Part shown: positions 16,324 through 24,137 of the stretch, piece by piece
Layout of the letters: every line of letters starts with the position of its first letter
Position numbering within the stretch: the stretch's first letter is position 1
IMG/VR virus record: IMGVR_UViG_3300020400_000001
Coordinates: 1-58,929 of that record
Source: a virus
Direction: 5' to 3' (one strand)
Length of the DNA: 58,929 nt
Program-made: the position numbers and the translations under genes
The notes under the pieces: generated by a model
The model's database searches: none
What the model saw: the letters and a program-made list of their open reading frames with translations, nothing else
What the model was told of the DNA's origin: nothing

Positions 16324-17756
16324 TACTTATCCTCTAATTCTTTTACTCTAGCTGATAAATCTTTTACAGCTTCAATTAAGACTGCTGTTAATCTGCTGTA
16401 ATCTACAGACTTAGTACCCATTTCATCATCAGCAGTTAATACAATTTCTGGTAATATCTTTTCTACTTCTTGAGCAATAACACCTATGCTTTCTTTTTCA
16501 TCTCTGATGTAAGTGACACCTCTAAGTTGTTCTATTTTATCTAAACCATTTTCTATAGTTTCAATATTATTTTTTAGTCTTGCATCTGAAAAAGCTGTGA
16601 CGTTGTTATTAAAGGTTGCAGCACCTGCCTCTGAAGCATCTATAGTCAATGCTGTTATTTCAGTTCCCCCATCATTAACTCTAAATATCATGTCTTTATC
16701 TGACGTAGAAGCACGAAGTGTAAAGTTTGCTGAACCTAAATCTATTTGACCTCTTTCAGTACCACCATCAAGAAATTTTATATTTTCGCCATCTGCATCA
16801 AGAATAATATCTCCAGATACATCTAAAGTTAAATCTCCTGTTCTTGTAATTAAACCTCCACCAATATCAACAGAGCCATTAAACAAAGCTCTACCTGCAT
16901 CTGACATATCAAGTCTTAGTGCAGTTATAGTTGAGCCGCCATCATTACCATTAAATTTTATGTCTTTATCTTGAATAACAGCATCTATGTCAAAATCACT
17001 ACTGTTGTTCGCAAAATTACCCCATTGAGTTCCTGCATCTTTTAAAGCTATATTTCCACCATCTGCATCTAAAGATAAATTATCTGCGACATCAATAGTC
17101 ATAGAACCAGAAGCATTAGATATATCATTACCAGCAGCAAGTTGTAATCCACCACCCCCTAAAAGTCTCATTCTTTCTGTATTATTTGTTGCAAAAAGAA
17201 TTGGGTGATTAGTTGTTCTTTTAAGCTCTGCATAAAGAGAACTATCAGAATAAATTATAAAGTTTCTATTTCCCGGACCAGAACCCATGTCAATTCTAGA
17301 AGCTTGGTTTCCATCCATTTGTATACTAGCTACATTTGTTCCTTCTGTTACAGCAAGAACTGTTCCTGTAATGCCTAATCCCATAGGATTAGTACCTCTA
17401 TCTCCTATAGCTACATCTGAACTTCCAGAGCTTTCGTCAAAGAAAACAGTTTTACTTGCAGGTAAAGTACAAAAAACATCTTTAGTTCCAGCAGAAAAAT
17501 TAACTGCAGAGTCAGAGTTAGAGCTACTTATTATAGTAGTTCTACTTAAAGTGTCTGGAGAAGCATCAGTAACTGTGCCAATTCCTACTTCAAATTCATC
17601 TGCAGTTTGATGAACGATAGCGTAGTAAGTAGTATTAGAATTACCAATACCTGCTACAAAAGATTCAAAACCTGTTTCAGCACCTGCTAAATTTACTGTG
17701 CTAGTGCCTGTTGTGGTTGTTGTTTCCTTAACTCTATCGCTAAGAATAAATGCCAT
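16323..17756 (-). CDS. Tail fibre with C-terminal S74 intramolecular chaperone, module 1 (477 aa)
   Basis: The first 110 residues (F-I-L-S-D-R-V-K-E-T-T-T-T-T-G) match the common phage fibre opening with a Y-Y-A-I-V-H-Q-T strand. The shaft contains repeated segments such as L-D-A-D-G-x-N-I and S-D-K-D-M-I-F-R-V-N-D-G-G. The S74 domain begins near residue 390 with F-S-D-A-R-L-K-N-N-I and continues G-V-I-A-Q-E-V-E-K-I-L-P-E-I-V, and a coiled coil closes the protein. It is the longer paralogue of the fibre at 12665-13810. Confidence 0.9.
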   Translation of the reverse strand: MAFILSDRVKETTTTTGTSTVNLAGAETGFESFVAGIGNSNTTYYAIVHQTADEFEVGIGTVTDASPDTLSRTTIISSSNSDSAVNFSAGTKDVFCTLPASKTVFFDESSGSSDVAIGDRGTNPMGLGITGTVLAVTEGTNVASIQMDGNQASRIDMGSGPGNRNFIIYSDSSLYAELKRTTNHPILFATNNTERMRLLGGGGLQLAAGNDISNASGSMTIDVADNLSLDADGGNIALKDAGTQWGNFANNSSDFDIDAVIQDKDIKFNGNDGGSTITALRLDMSDAGRALFNGSVDIGGGLITRTGDLTLDVSGDIILDADGENIKFLDGGTERGQIDLGSANFTLRASTSDKDMIFRVNDGGTEITALTIDASEAGAATFNNNVTAFSDARLKNNIETIENGLDKIEQLRGVTYIRDEKESIGVIAQEVEKILPEIVLTADDEMGTKSVDYSRLTAVLIEAVKDLSARVKELEDK

Positions 17757-18187
17757 TAAGCTATTCTAATTATAGCGTTTGAAGCATCTGCTGTTGGAAA
17801 TTGAATTGTAAAGTCTCCATTAGTAGAAGTCTTATCTCCACCAAAAGCCAATACTGCAACTGCAGCATCATTAGATGCTGAGTCATTAAATATTAATGCA
17901 CCATTAGCAGTAATAGTTGAACTACTAAAAGTTAAATCTGCAAAGTCAGTAAATGCAGTAGTACCAGATGTGGTTGGGTCTACTCTAGTTAAAGCTCCAC
18001 CTTTAGCAGTATATCCTGTTCCTGAAACTTCATTACTTGTTGTGTATGCAGTAGTTGCTGCACCCAAAGAAGCACTACTTGTATATAGTGCTAAGTTAAA
18101 TGTACTACCGCCTGAGTTTTTAAAATTATGCACACCTTCTAAAAGTTCTTTTTTAAATGATGTACACATCGCTTGAGATATTGCCAT
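17756..18187 (-). CDS. Structural protein of the tail/fibre region (143 aa)
   Basis: A short helical opening (C-T-S-F-K-K-E-L-L-E-G-V-H-N-F) precedes a Thr/Ser/Ala-rich beta domain (F-N-L-A-L-Y-T-S-S-A-S-L-G). Proteins of this shape are common between the adaptor and fibre genes of marine phages. It shares one base with each neighbour. A role as virion decoration or tail protein is inferred. Confidence 0.65.
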   Translation of the reverse strand: MAISQAMCTSFKKELLEGVHNFKNSGGSTFNLALYTSSASLGAATTAYTTSNEVSGTGYTAKGGALTRVDPTTSGTTAFTDFADLTFSSSTITANGALIFNDSASNDAAVAVLAFGGDKTSTNGDFTIQFPTADASNAIIRIA

Positions 18188-18477
18188 TACAGCCTCCTTA
18201 TAATATCAGCCATATCTTTATGACCTTGTTTTTCTAAAAGACCTGCTACTGTGCTTCTATCAGAAGCTATAGCTTGTCTCATATATATTAAAATTACTTG
18301 AGCAATACTATTTCTAAAAGCATCAGCTTGTGCTTTGACCATTGGGTCTGCACTATCACTAATAGAAATTAATCTTTCAAGTATTCTTTCAGTCCAATAT
18401 TCAGGACTTAATCCTGTGTTTTCTGTTGCCACAACATTTACGCTTCCTACTTCTGGTTTTGTATCTACACTAATCAT
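18187..18477 (-). CDS. Small helical hypothetical protein (96 aa)
   Basis: Mostly helical after residue 25 (Y-W-T-E-R-I-L-E-R-L-I-S-I-S, then F-R-N-S-I-A-Q-V-I-L-I-Y-M-R-Q). It lies between the tail-tube-like adaptor and structural genes, with one-base overlaps on both sides. It could be a tail assembly factor. Family not recognised. Confidence 0.6.
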   Translation of the reverse strand: MISVDTKPEVGSVNVVATENTGLSPEYWTERILERLISISDSADPMVKAQADAFRNSIAQVILIYMRQAIASDRSTVAGLLEKQGHKDMADIIRRL

Positions 18478-19118
18478 TAACTTCTCTCTCTAGTAAATGT
18501 ACCATTGCTATATGTATCAATAGTATTATCTGCTTCACCAAGATTTTGCAACCTTGATATTGCTTGAAAATATCTTTTTTCATATTCAGCTTGTAATTCT
18601 GGATTACCCTTCATATAAATGTAAGCTTCAATAAGACAACCATATAGCAAAGCATTTGAAGCATTTTCTGATAGCCATGTTGTACCACTACCTGCTCCTG
18701 CGGTTATTGAAGCAGGTCTATAAAAGTAGTGTAGTTCAACTGAATAATTCTGGTCAGGAACAGGAGCAACAATAAAGGAATTATCATCGTATAGTGCATA
18801 ATGTTTTGGAACTCCTTGAGTTGTTGTATTTGGAAAAGCTTCTCTAATAAAATTTACATCTCTAAAATAAAGAAAGTCCATATTGTTATTAGCAATAACA
18901 GCAAGAGAAAAATTATCTAAAAAGTCAGATGGCGTTGTTAAAAACTGATTTCCAGAAGTTAAAGCACCTGTTACATTCTTTCTAAAGTTAGGAAGTCTTA
19001 CAGATTTTAATATTCTTTCTTCTGCTTGTTTAATAATCTGTGGCAAATCTCCTACAAAAGTAGTTTCAGAATTTTCCAAATAGTTTTTGATAAGAGTTTG
19101 TAATTCAGTATATGTCAT
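18477..19118 (-). CDS. Podovirus tail adaptor / tubular protein A-like (213 aa)
   Basis: The opening (M-T-Y-T-E-L-Q-T-L-I-K-N-Y-L-E-N) and I-K-Q-A-E-E-R-I-L-K-S-V-R, with L-H-Y-F-Y-R-P-A-S near residue 130, match the family of short-tail adaptors that attach to the portal. I place the start at 19118, just after the previous stop; a longer start at 19145 overlaps that gene. The C-terminal helix E-Y-E-K-R-Y-F-Q-A-I fits the family. Confidence 0.7.
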   Translation of the reverse strand: MTYTELQTLIKNYLENSETTFVGDLPQIIKQAEERILKSVRLPNFRKNVTGALTSGNQFLTTPSDFLDNFSLAVIANNNMDFLYFRDVNFIREAFPNTTTQGVPKHYALYDDNSFIVAPVPDQNYSVELHYFYRPASITAGAGSGTTWLSENASNALLYGCLIEAYIYMKGNPELQAEYEKRYFQAISRLQNLGEADNTIDTYSNGTFTRERS

Positions 19119-19122
19119 ATTT

Positions 19123-19938
19123 TTATGGGGTATTTGCTTGACCACCCATACCTGAGTGATTAGTGCAATAGTAATAAAGTGTTGGTGTTCCTACAGCAAC
19201 AGTTATTCTAGTATAAGCTCCTGCATTTCCGGGAGTTCCTACAGTTGTCACTCCTGTAGTATATTCTGTTCCTCCCGCATGAGTACCATTAGAAGTTGTA
19301 GAAAATCTTAATGGGTGATTATTATTAGAAGCATCAGATTGGTCAAATGTATATGTTTGTCCTTCTGATAAATTTAGTGTTGGATAAACAACTCCATCTA
19401 TATAAAATCTATTACCGCCTCCAAAAGATGCTACTGTAACTGTATAAGTAGTTCCCGCATTTACATCTAATGTTCCTAATTGTCCTAATGCTTGATTGCC
19501 TGAAACTAAATTAATACTTGAATTATGAAGAACTGTATAAGAACCTAGGAGACTAGTTAAACTATTACCAGTCAATGATACGTTAATATTAACAGAACTA
19601 GCTCCACCACCGCCACCGCTTGCTTCAGCACCAGTTATAACTACTTTACCTAATTTTGCTTGAAGTGCAGAGCCTGTGCTATTAACAGGATTAAAACCAT
19701 AATAAGAAGCAAAATCTTTTCTATTTGTATCTGGTCTAGGATTAAACAAACCTATTGAATCTGAAGTATCAACTTCGCCTAAACGAAACTGAGGATGGTC
19801 AGGGTCTAAACAATATGTGCAAACTCTATTACCAGTTCTCTTTTGGTCTTGTACTTCATATTTTAGTTCAGAAAGCTTATAAGTAAATCCACATCTATCA
19901 CAGATACCTAAAGCTTTTTTGCCTACTGCATATGCCAT
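19123..19938 (-). CDS. Zinc-ribbon plus cupredoxin-like virion protein (271 aa)
   Basis: Residues 1-70 hold a Cys4 zinc-ribbon-like site (C13-D-R-C16 and C40-T-Y-C43) shared with proteins near podovirus adaptor genes. Residues 160-267 look like a cupredoxin: G-Q-T-Y-T-F-D-Q-S near 193, H208 in N-N-H-P-L-R-F, then C258-T-N-H261-S-G-M264. The His...Cys-x2-His-x2-Met set is a complete type 1 copper ligand pattern like that of amicyanin. A Gly/Ser-rich linker joins the halves. Copper binding is inferred. Confidence 0.75.
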   Translation of the reverse strand: MAYAVGKKALGICDRCGFTYKLSELKYEVQDQKRTGNRVCTYCLDPDHPQFRLGEVDTSDSIGLFNPRPDTNRKDFASYYGFNPVNSTGSALQAKLGKVVITGAEASGGGGGASSVNINVSLTGNSLTSLLGSYTVLHNSSINLVSGNQALGQLGTLDVNAGTTYTVTVASFGGGNRFYIDGVVYPTLNLSEGQTYTFDQSDASNNNHPLRFSTTSNGTHAGGTEYTTGVTTVGTPGNAGAYTRITVAVGTPTLYYYCTNHSGMGGQANTP

Positions 19939-19940
19939 AA

Positions 19941-20630
19941 TTAGTAGCTATTCATATTAGGAACAAATTTTACTGAAGCTCTTTCTCTATCAGCTTCAGA
20001 AACTTCTTTCCATAATTCATCATATCTTGCTTTAATCATAGGAACTCTAGCTTGAGATTGTTCATTCTTACAAGCAATGTTAAATGCCAAAGCATAAGTT
20101 AAACATGGTAAATATCTTGCTGGCACATCTGTAGTTAAGCTAGCATTAGTTCCTGCATCTTCAATTTTTTTTATAAAGTCATATATCAAAGTATATGTTT
20201 GTGCAGAATCAGGTGTTGCCCATACTCCAATCTTTAAAGTCAAACCTTTGTCTACATAATATTGAGTAGGTTTAGATTGCAAAAGTTTTTTAGCTTGATG
20301 ATTATATTCAGTTCTACTTATTCTTGTGAGTCTTTGGTCAAACTGTTCATCTTGGTCTCCTGCATCTGTTCTTAGAACAACATCAACTATTTCTAAAGCT
20401 GCAGCATCTGCATCATATAAATTAGCACCTGCAGTAAGAGTAATACTACCTTGCTCTACCTTCCAAAGATTTAATCCCTTATTTTGCCATTCAAGAAAAA
20501 TTAAATCTAAAGCTCTCTTAGCTGTATTGTAATCACCACCTGACCTTAAATCTAAACCGCAGAGGTCATATGCTTCCTCCATGATTTCAGTTATATCTAA
20601 GTTGAATGTATTAGTTCCGCTAGTCGCCAT
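19941..20630 (-). CDS. Head-tail adaptor protein (229 aa)
   Basis: The N-terminus I-M-E-E-A-Y-D-L-C-G-L and I-F-L-E-W-Q-N-K-G-L-N-L-W, the central Y-Y-V-D-K-G and a C-terminal helix with Y-D-E-L-W-K-E-V-S-E-A-D-R-E-R match the helical adaptor common to short-tailed marine phages. It would sit between the portal and the tail nozzle. Its start overlaps the end of the small 40-residue gene by 11 bases. Confidence 0.75.
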   Translation of the reverse strand: MATSGTNTFNLDITEIMEEAYDLCGLDLRSGGDYNTAKRALDLIFLEWQNKGLNLWKVEQGSITLTAGANLYDADAAALEIVDVVLRTDAGDQDEQFDQRLTRISRTEYNHQAKKLLQSKPTQYYVDKGLTLKIGVWATPDSAQTYTLIYDFIKKIEDAGTNASLTTDVPARYLPCLTYALAFNIACKNEQSQARVPMIKARYDELWKEVSEADRERASVKFVPNMNSY

Positions 20631-20742
20631 ATCTAATTCTTATTACTGTTATGTCTCCTCGTTTTTCTTGGGTTACTATTCTTTGTTTTTTTTTACCAGA
20701 TTTTTCAATCTGCTGTTGCATATTAGTTCTAGATATTGTCAT
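20620..20742 (-). CDS. Small basic protein (40 aa)
   Basis: An ATG at 20742 overlaps the stop of the preceding gene (ATGA) and has GAGGT five bases upstream, so initiation is well supported despite the small size. The product is basic and polar (Q-Q-Q-I-E-K-S-G-K-K-K-Q-R). Its stop lies 11 bases inside the adaptor gene. A run of nine A encodes the three lysines. Function unknown. Confidence 0.65.
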   Translation of the reverse strand: MTISRTNMQQQIEKSGKKKQRIVTQEKRGDITVIRIRYGD

Positions 20743-20978
20743 CTGTACCTCGCTGTTTTCTTTGCAATGTTCTTTGGTTGTTTGACAAACTGTTTGCCTT
20801 TTTTAGTTCCTTTTCTTTTGGCTCTAGTTGTAGCTGCATATTCTGCAGAAGATAAAGCTTTTATAGCTTTTTCAGGTAAATATCGTTCACCAGTTTTAGC
20901 TGATGGCTTTCCTGATTTAGTTCTCCATTTTTGTTTAGTCCAATTTTTTAGAGACCTTTGAGATTTTTTTAAAGGCAT
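20739..20978 (-). CDS. Lysine/arginine-rich small protein (79 aa)
   Basis: Highly basic; key stretch W-T-K-Q-K-W-R-T-K-S-G-K-P-S, then G-E-R-Y-L-P-E-K-A-I-K-A-L and K-R-K-G-T-K-K-G-K-Q-F. The same sequence style is known from conserved small proteins of marine phages with no assigned function. It is part of a run of basic genes from 20620 to 22214, and it joins the previous gene by a one-base overlap. DNA or RNA contact inside the virion is a guess from charge. Confidence 0.7.
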   Translation of the reverse strand: MPLKKSQRSLKNWTKQKWRTKSGKPSAKTGERYLPEKAIKALSSAEYAATTRAKRKGTKKGKQFVKQPKNIAKKTARYR

Positions 20979-21277
20979 TAACTTCCAACTTTTTTCTGTG
21001 CTGCTTTATGTGCCTGAGAAAAAGTTTTGCCTTTTTTCATCATAGCAGTCATAGACTTCATATGTTTACTAGTATGATGTTCAGAATGTTTTCTCATTGT
21101 ATCTTGCTGTCTTTTAGTCAGGGCAGAAACATCAGCACCCTTTATCATAACTTTTTTTGAAGATGTTTTTTTTGTTGGACCTCCATCTTTCATAAATCCC
21201 ATTTTATTTCTTACATCATCAGGAAGTTTACTCAATCCTGTATTACCTTTAGGAACTTGTCTAAGTTGCTTTTTCAT
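20978..21277 (-). CDS. Lysine-rich small protein (99 aa)
   Basis: Starts K-K-Q-L-R-Q-V-P-K-G-N-T-G-L-S-K-L-P and continues with Lys/Met/His-rich helix (H-S-E-H-H-T-S-K-H-M-K-S-M). Net charge is strongly positive. It overlaps its upstream neighbour by 4 bases. Second member of the basic cluster; function not known. Confidence 0.7.
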   Translation of the reverse strand: MKKQLRQVPKGNTGLSKLPDDVRNKMGFMKDGGPTKKTSSKKVMIKGADVSALTKRQQDTMRKHSEHHTSKHMKSMTAMMKKGKTFSQAHKAAQKKVGS

Positions 21278-21465
21278 TTATACCCGCCTCCTTTTTCTTT
21301 ATAACGTTTAGCTAGCATTTGAGCTTTTCTCGCTGACCATTGACCCGGCTTACCGCCCTTGCTGCCAGCTTTAATTTGATTAAATAGTCTTTTTCGCATA
21401 GTAGGTTTTGTGTAATTACCTGCTTCATTGACTCTTGATTTAGATTTCTTTTGTCTACTCACCAC
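21274..21465 (-). CDS. Lysine-rich small protein (63 aa)
   Basis: The core Y-T-K-P-T-M-R-K-R-L-F-N-Q-I-K-A and the C-terminus S-A-R-K-A-Q-M-L-A-K-R-Y-K are seen as a small conserved family in marine phages. Strongly basic. Overlaps the neighbouring genes by 7 and 4 bases. Confidence 0.7.
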   Translation of the reverse strand: MVSRQKKSKSRVNEAGNYTKPTMRKRLFNQIKAGSKGGKPGQWSARKAQMLAKRYKEKGGGYK

Positions 21466-21752
21466 TTGACCTTGTCTGCCCAGTAAGCTGCTGACATCTT
21501 ACCTTTTTTAATATTCTTTGCATGACGAGCTTTGAAGGATTTTCGTTTTGCTTTCATTCTTGCAGACTCTCCAGCTTTTGGTTTACCTGCAGTCTTAGCA
21601 CCTTTCTGTCCAAACCTAATGGTTTTTACTTTGCTGCCTTCTTTAGCAACAACGATATGAGACTTCTTAGGATGATTAGGAGTACGCTTAGGTTTGTTAT
21701 AACCTGATACTCCTGCTCTTTTTAAACGAGAGTCCTTCTTAGCTCCTGACAT
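21459..21752 (-). CDS. Lysine-rich small protein (97 aa)
   Basis: Pattern R-L-K-R-A-G-V-S-G-Y-N-K-P-K-R-T-P then S-H-I-V-V-A-K-E-G and a C-terminus K-G-K-M-S-A-A-Y-W-A-D-K-V-K-W. About one third of residues are Lys or Arg. The family is widespread in phages but has no known role, as far as I can say. Coupled to both neighbours by overlaps. Confidence 0.72.
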   Translation of the reverse strand: MSGAKKDSRLKRAGVSGYNKPKRTPNHPKKSHIVVAKEGSKVKTIRFGQKGAKTAGKPKAGESARMKAKRKSFKARHAKNIKKGKMSAAYWADKVKW

Positions 21753-21907
21753 TATTTGCCTGTTTTACCACCACGAAACATTGCAGACATAGGTGCTTTC
21801 TTTTTCATAACTCCGCCACCCATATAAGTAGCTGCAGTTTGTTTTTTCATCTTTCCACCACCGCCATACATTTGTGGCTGTTTCTTTTTCATCATTCCAC
21901 CGGGCAT
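21752..21907 (-). CDS. Small Met/Gly/Lys-rich protein (51 aa)
   Basis: The start at 21907 (M-P-G-G-M-M-K-K-K) is chosen because GAGGT lies upstream; a longer frame from 21994 would run into the preceding gene. The sequence repeats Y-G-G-G-G-K-M-K-K and Y-M-G-G-G-V-M-K-K, an internal duplication of a Gly3-Met-Lys-Lys unit. It has no recognisable domain. Confidence 0.62.
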   Translation of the reverse strand: MPGGMMKKKQPQMYGGGGKMKKQTAATYMGGGVMKKKAPMSAMFRGGKTGK

Positions 21908-21914
21908 GATTACC

Positions 21915-22214
21915 TCACTTTTTTGTAGCAGCTTTCTTTTTAGCTGCGGGTTTTTTCTTAGTTGCTTTTTTCTTTGGTGTTTTGCCACCAACATAAGCTT
22001 CGTTTACATCAGGTGTTGAAGGGTCATCAGCCACATAGTGACCTTTAGCTGTTCTAGCTCTGACACCATTTAGTTCATCTGCTTTTCTTTGAGCATCTTC
22101 TAAATCAGGGTCAGGTCCAAATACAACTTCATAGATACCTTCTTCATTTGCTTGTAAAACAAAGTATTGTTGTGGAAAACCACTTGTAGAAATAATTGCT
22201 TTCTTAGTTGCCAT
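21915..22214 (-). CDS. Protein with histone H1-like lysine tail (99 aa)
   Basis: Residues 1-70 form a compact alpha/beta domain (Q-Q-Y-F-V-L-Q-A-N-E-E-G-I-Y-E-V-V-F). Residues of about 78-99 are a K/A/P tail (K-K-A-T-K-K-K-P-A-A-K-K-K) like the C-terminus of histone H1. This fits nucleic-acid compaction or neutralisation in the capsid. It starts the basic cluster, close to the capsid genes. Confidence 0.7.
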   Translation of the reverse strand: MATKKAIISTSGFPQQYFVLQANEEGIYEVVFGPDPDLEDAQRKADELNGVRARTAKGHYVADDPSTPDVNEAYVGGKTPKKKATKKKPAAKKKAATKK

Positions 22215-22223
22215 AATAACTCC

Positions 22224-22628
22224 TTAAGAATATATTTTTGTCATTTCAAGAGTAATAGAATAGGTATCCCCATTACTAGCACCCTTGGTTGTAAAAAGAA
22301 CGTCACCATTCTTTCCACTACCTGCATTATTCGGTATTCCGCCAAAGTCTTTAAAATCCATATGTCCATTACTACTTTCAGCTAGCTCTGCTACTAAAAC
22401 ATTAGTAGAAGCATTAAAAAATATTTGAACAGACATACCAACGATGGCATGACTTACTCTGAGTATTCTTACCTCAGAACAAGAACGACCTGCATTGTCT
22501 GTACCTAAAGTAGAAACATCTACTTTAGCAACTGCAGATTCACCTGTGCCATCGCTGACATTGGTAAACTTCATAACACAGTTTCTTACGCCATCTACTA
22601 TAGTCTGGCTGGTTACTGCATCTGCCAT
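22224..22628 (-). CDS. Beta-rich capsid-region structural protein (134 aa)
   Basis: Strands such as C-V-M-K-F-T-N-V-S-D-G and V-Q-I-F-F-N-A-S-T-N are typical of small virion proteins encoded between capsid and tail genes. It starts after AGGTAAATT. A capsid decoration role is possible, but no family is certain. Confidence 0.65.
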   Translation of the reverse strand: MADAVTSQTIVDGVRNCVMKFTNVSDGTGESAVAKVDVSTLGTDNAGRSCSEVRILRVSHAIVGMSVQIFFNASTNVLVAELAESSNGHMDFKDFGGIPNNAGSGKNGDVLFTTKGASNGDTYSITLEMTKIYS

Positions 22629-22637
22629 AATTTACCT

Positions 22638-23093
22638 TTAACTTAAGTTGTTGTTTTGGATATATAAGACTGTTGCTGTAGCTGCACCTGTTGTGCCATC
22701 TCCATTTGCTCCAGAAAAGTCTGCTAAGACTTGGATGTCAGAAGAACCTACATCGGTAGCTTCAGTATCTAAAGTGCCTCTAGTAGTTGCTAAAGCTTTT
22801 ACATTTTGTCCATCAATAAAAGCATTTGCATCTGCAGATGTACCAATAGAAACAGTTGCTGCACCACCATCATTATTGACAGTAGTTACATTTAATATGA
22901 CATCTATGATTTGTGAATTAGCTGGAACAGTAGCTACTACTTGGTCAGCAGCAGAAGCACCAATAATATCTAAGACTGCAGATTGTGCCATGACGACAGA
23001 ACCTACATTAGATACATCAGTACCAACAGTAGTTCCAGTTGTGTCTTTGATTGAACCAGCTTTAACTGGTCCTGAGAATGTTGTTGTTCCCAT
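22638..23093 (-). CDS. Beta-rich capsid-region structural protein (151 aa)
   Basis: A strong ribosome site (AAGGAGGG) precedes the ATG at 23093. The sequence has S-A-V-L-D-I-I-G-A-S-A-A-D-Q-V-V-A-T-V-P and V-T-I-D-type strands rich in Ala, Thr and Val. It is the first gene after the hairpin terminator behind the capsid gene. It is a likely virion decoration protein, by context. Confidence 0.65.
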   Translation of the reverse strand: MGTTTFSGPVKAGSIKDTTGTTVGTDVSNVGSVVMAQSAVLDIIGASAADQVVATVPANSQIIDVILNVTTVNNDGGAATVSIGTSADANAFIDGQNVKALATTRGTLDTEATDVGSSDIQVLADFSGANGDGTTGAATATVLYIQNNNLS

Positions 23094-23179
23094 TATTCCC
23101 TCCTTAAAGGAAAAACTCTATCATCTTGGGTTGTCTGCTAGGTCAGTTGATAGAGAAGTTAATTAAATCCTAGATATAG

Positions 23180-23204
23180 AAAAAGGGGAGACCGAAGTCT
23201 CCCC
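23180..23204 (-). terminator. Intrinsic terminator with UUCG loop behind the capsid gene
   Basis: On the minus strand GGGGAGAC-TTCG-GTCTCCCC forms a perfect 8-bp stem with a UUCG tetraloop, followed directly by TTTTT. It lies 10 bases past the capsid stop, so it should lower expression of the downstream late genes relative to capsid. Confidence 0.9.
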
Positions 23205-23213
23205 TAAATTCTA

Positions 23214-24125
23214 TTAGCTCGCTCCCGGACTTGCGTAGATGCCTAGAGGGTCTGATACACCAAAGGAGTATCTTTCTCTAGCTTTATATCTAACATTTCC
23301 AGTCTCGAAGTCACCATCCATGCTGGTTGTCATTGGACTTCTAACGAAGTGCTTCATTCCATCAGGAATATCTGTAGTAATGAAGAAAGCGTTAGTGTCA
23401 GTCAGGTAATGATTTACAACAAAACCTTCAGGAATTACTCCATTAGTTTTGATTGCATTGATGTCATTATCTGCAGTTCCAACTCTGTAGTCACTTTGAA
23501 GTAGTCTAGTTGCTACGAATTGAAGCTCAGAAGGTATGATTAACTTTCTTGCTCTAGCAGCAATCTTAAGACCTCTTTCATCTGTGTACTTACCAATTTG
23601 AATAATAGCATCTTCTAAAGAAGCTTCGTTCAAATCTGCACCAGTTGTTGGTCTGTTTGAGTTTGTACCACCATTAACAAGTGGGTGTGCTGTATTAAAT
23701 AAACTTACACCATCACCACTTTGGAAAGAACTAAAACCATTGTTAAGTGGTAATGCAGCTTTCACTTGTTTTGTGTACGCCATAGCACGAGCCAAAGCTT
23801 TGGTATATCTGGCAGAAAGTTGCACATAGAGGTTATCCTCCATTGCTTCTTCTGTTACAGCAAATCCCATTGCTATAGTTTCGTGTGTATATCTAGCGAC
23901 AAAAGACTCTTGTGCAGTATCATAAGTGATAGCCGAACCTTCGTCTTTTACTGGAGCAGCACCAAATCCTGACAGCTTTAACTCTTCTTCAAAACTTCTT
24001 TCAGAGTTTTCAGTTGTATAGATTTCCTCATGCTCATTGTCATGAGTTGCGTACTCTTCGCCAAAGAGGGCATTTAATCCCGGTAGGAGTTGCTTTAACT
24101 CATTTGCTCTTGAAATAGCAGCCAT
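23214..24125 (-). CDS. Major capsid protein, HK97-fold (303 aa)
   Basis: Shell protein of the head. It starts after AAGGAGAATAAATT and the reading is A-A-I-S-R-A-N-E-L-K-Q-L-L-P-G-L. Landmarks are H-E-T-I-A-M-G-F-A-V-T-E-E-A-M-E-D (about residue 80), F-N-T-A-H-P-L-V-N-G-G (about 140), L-I-I-P-S-E-L (about 195) and a C-terminal Y-S-F-G-V-S-D-P-L-G-I. These resemble Mu-gpT-like major head subunits. Scaffold and decoration genes sit upstream, and a UUCG terminator follows. Confidence 0.85.
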   Translation of the reverse strand: MAAISRANELKQLLPGLNALFGEEYATHDNEHEEIYTTENSERSFEEELKLSGFGAAPVKDEGSAITYDTAQESFVARYTHETIAMGFAVTEEAMEDNLYVQLSARYTKALARAMAYTKQVKAALPLNNGFSSFQSGDGVSLFNTAHPLVNGGTNSNRPTTGADLNEASLEDAIIQIGKYTDERGLKIAARARKLIIPSELQFVATRLLQSDYRVGTADNDINAIKTNGVIPEGFVVNHYLTDTNAFFITTDIPDGMKHFVRSPMTTSMDGDFETGNVRYKARERYSFGVSDPLGIYASPGAS

Positions 24126-24137
24126 AATTTATTCTCC

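Noticed and set aside
20680-20695. Run of nine A in the 40-residue gene as a programmed frameshift
   Set aside because: The zero frame is coupled on both sides and no longer product arises in another frame.
23132-23160. D-arm-like string (TAGGTCAGTTGATAGAG) suggesting a tRNA
   Set aside because: No anticodon hairpin, T-arm or acceptor pairing follows; no tRNA can be folded here.
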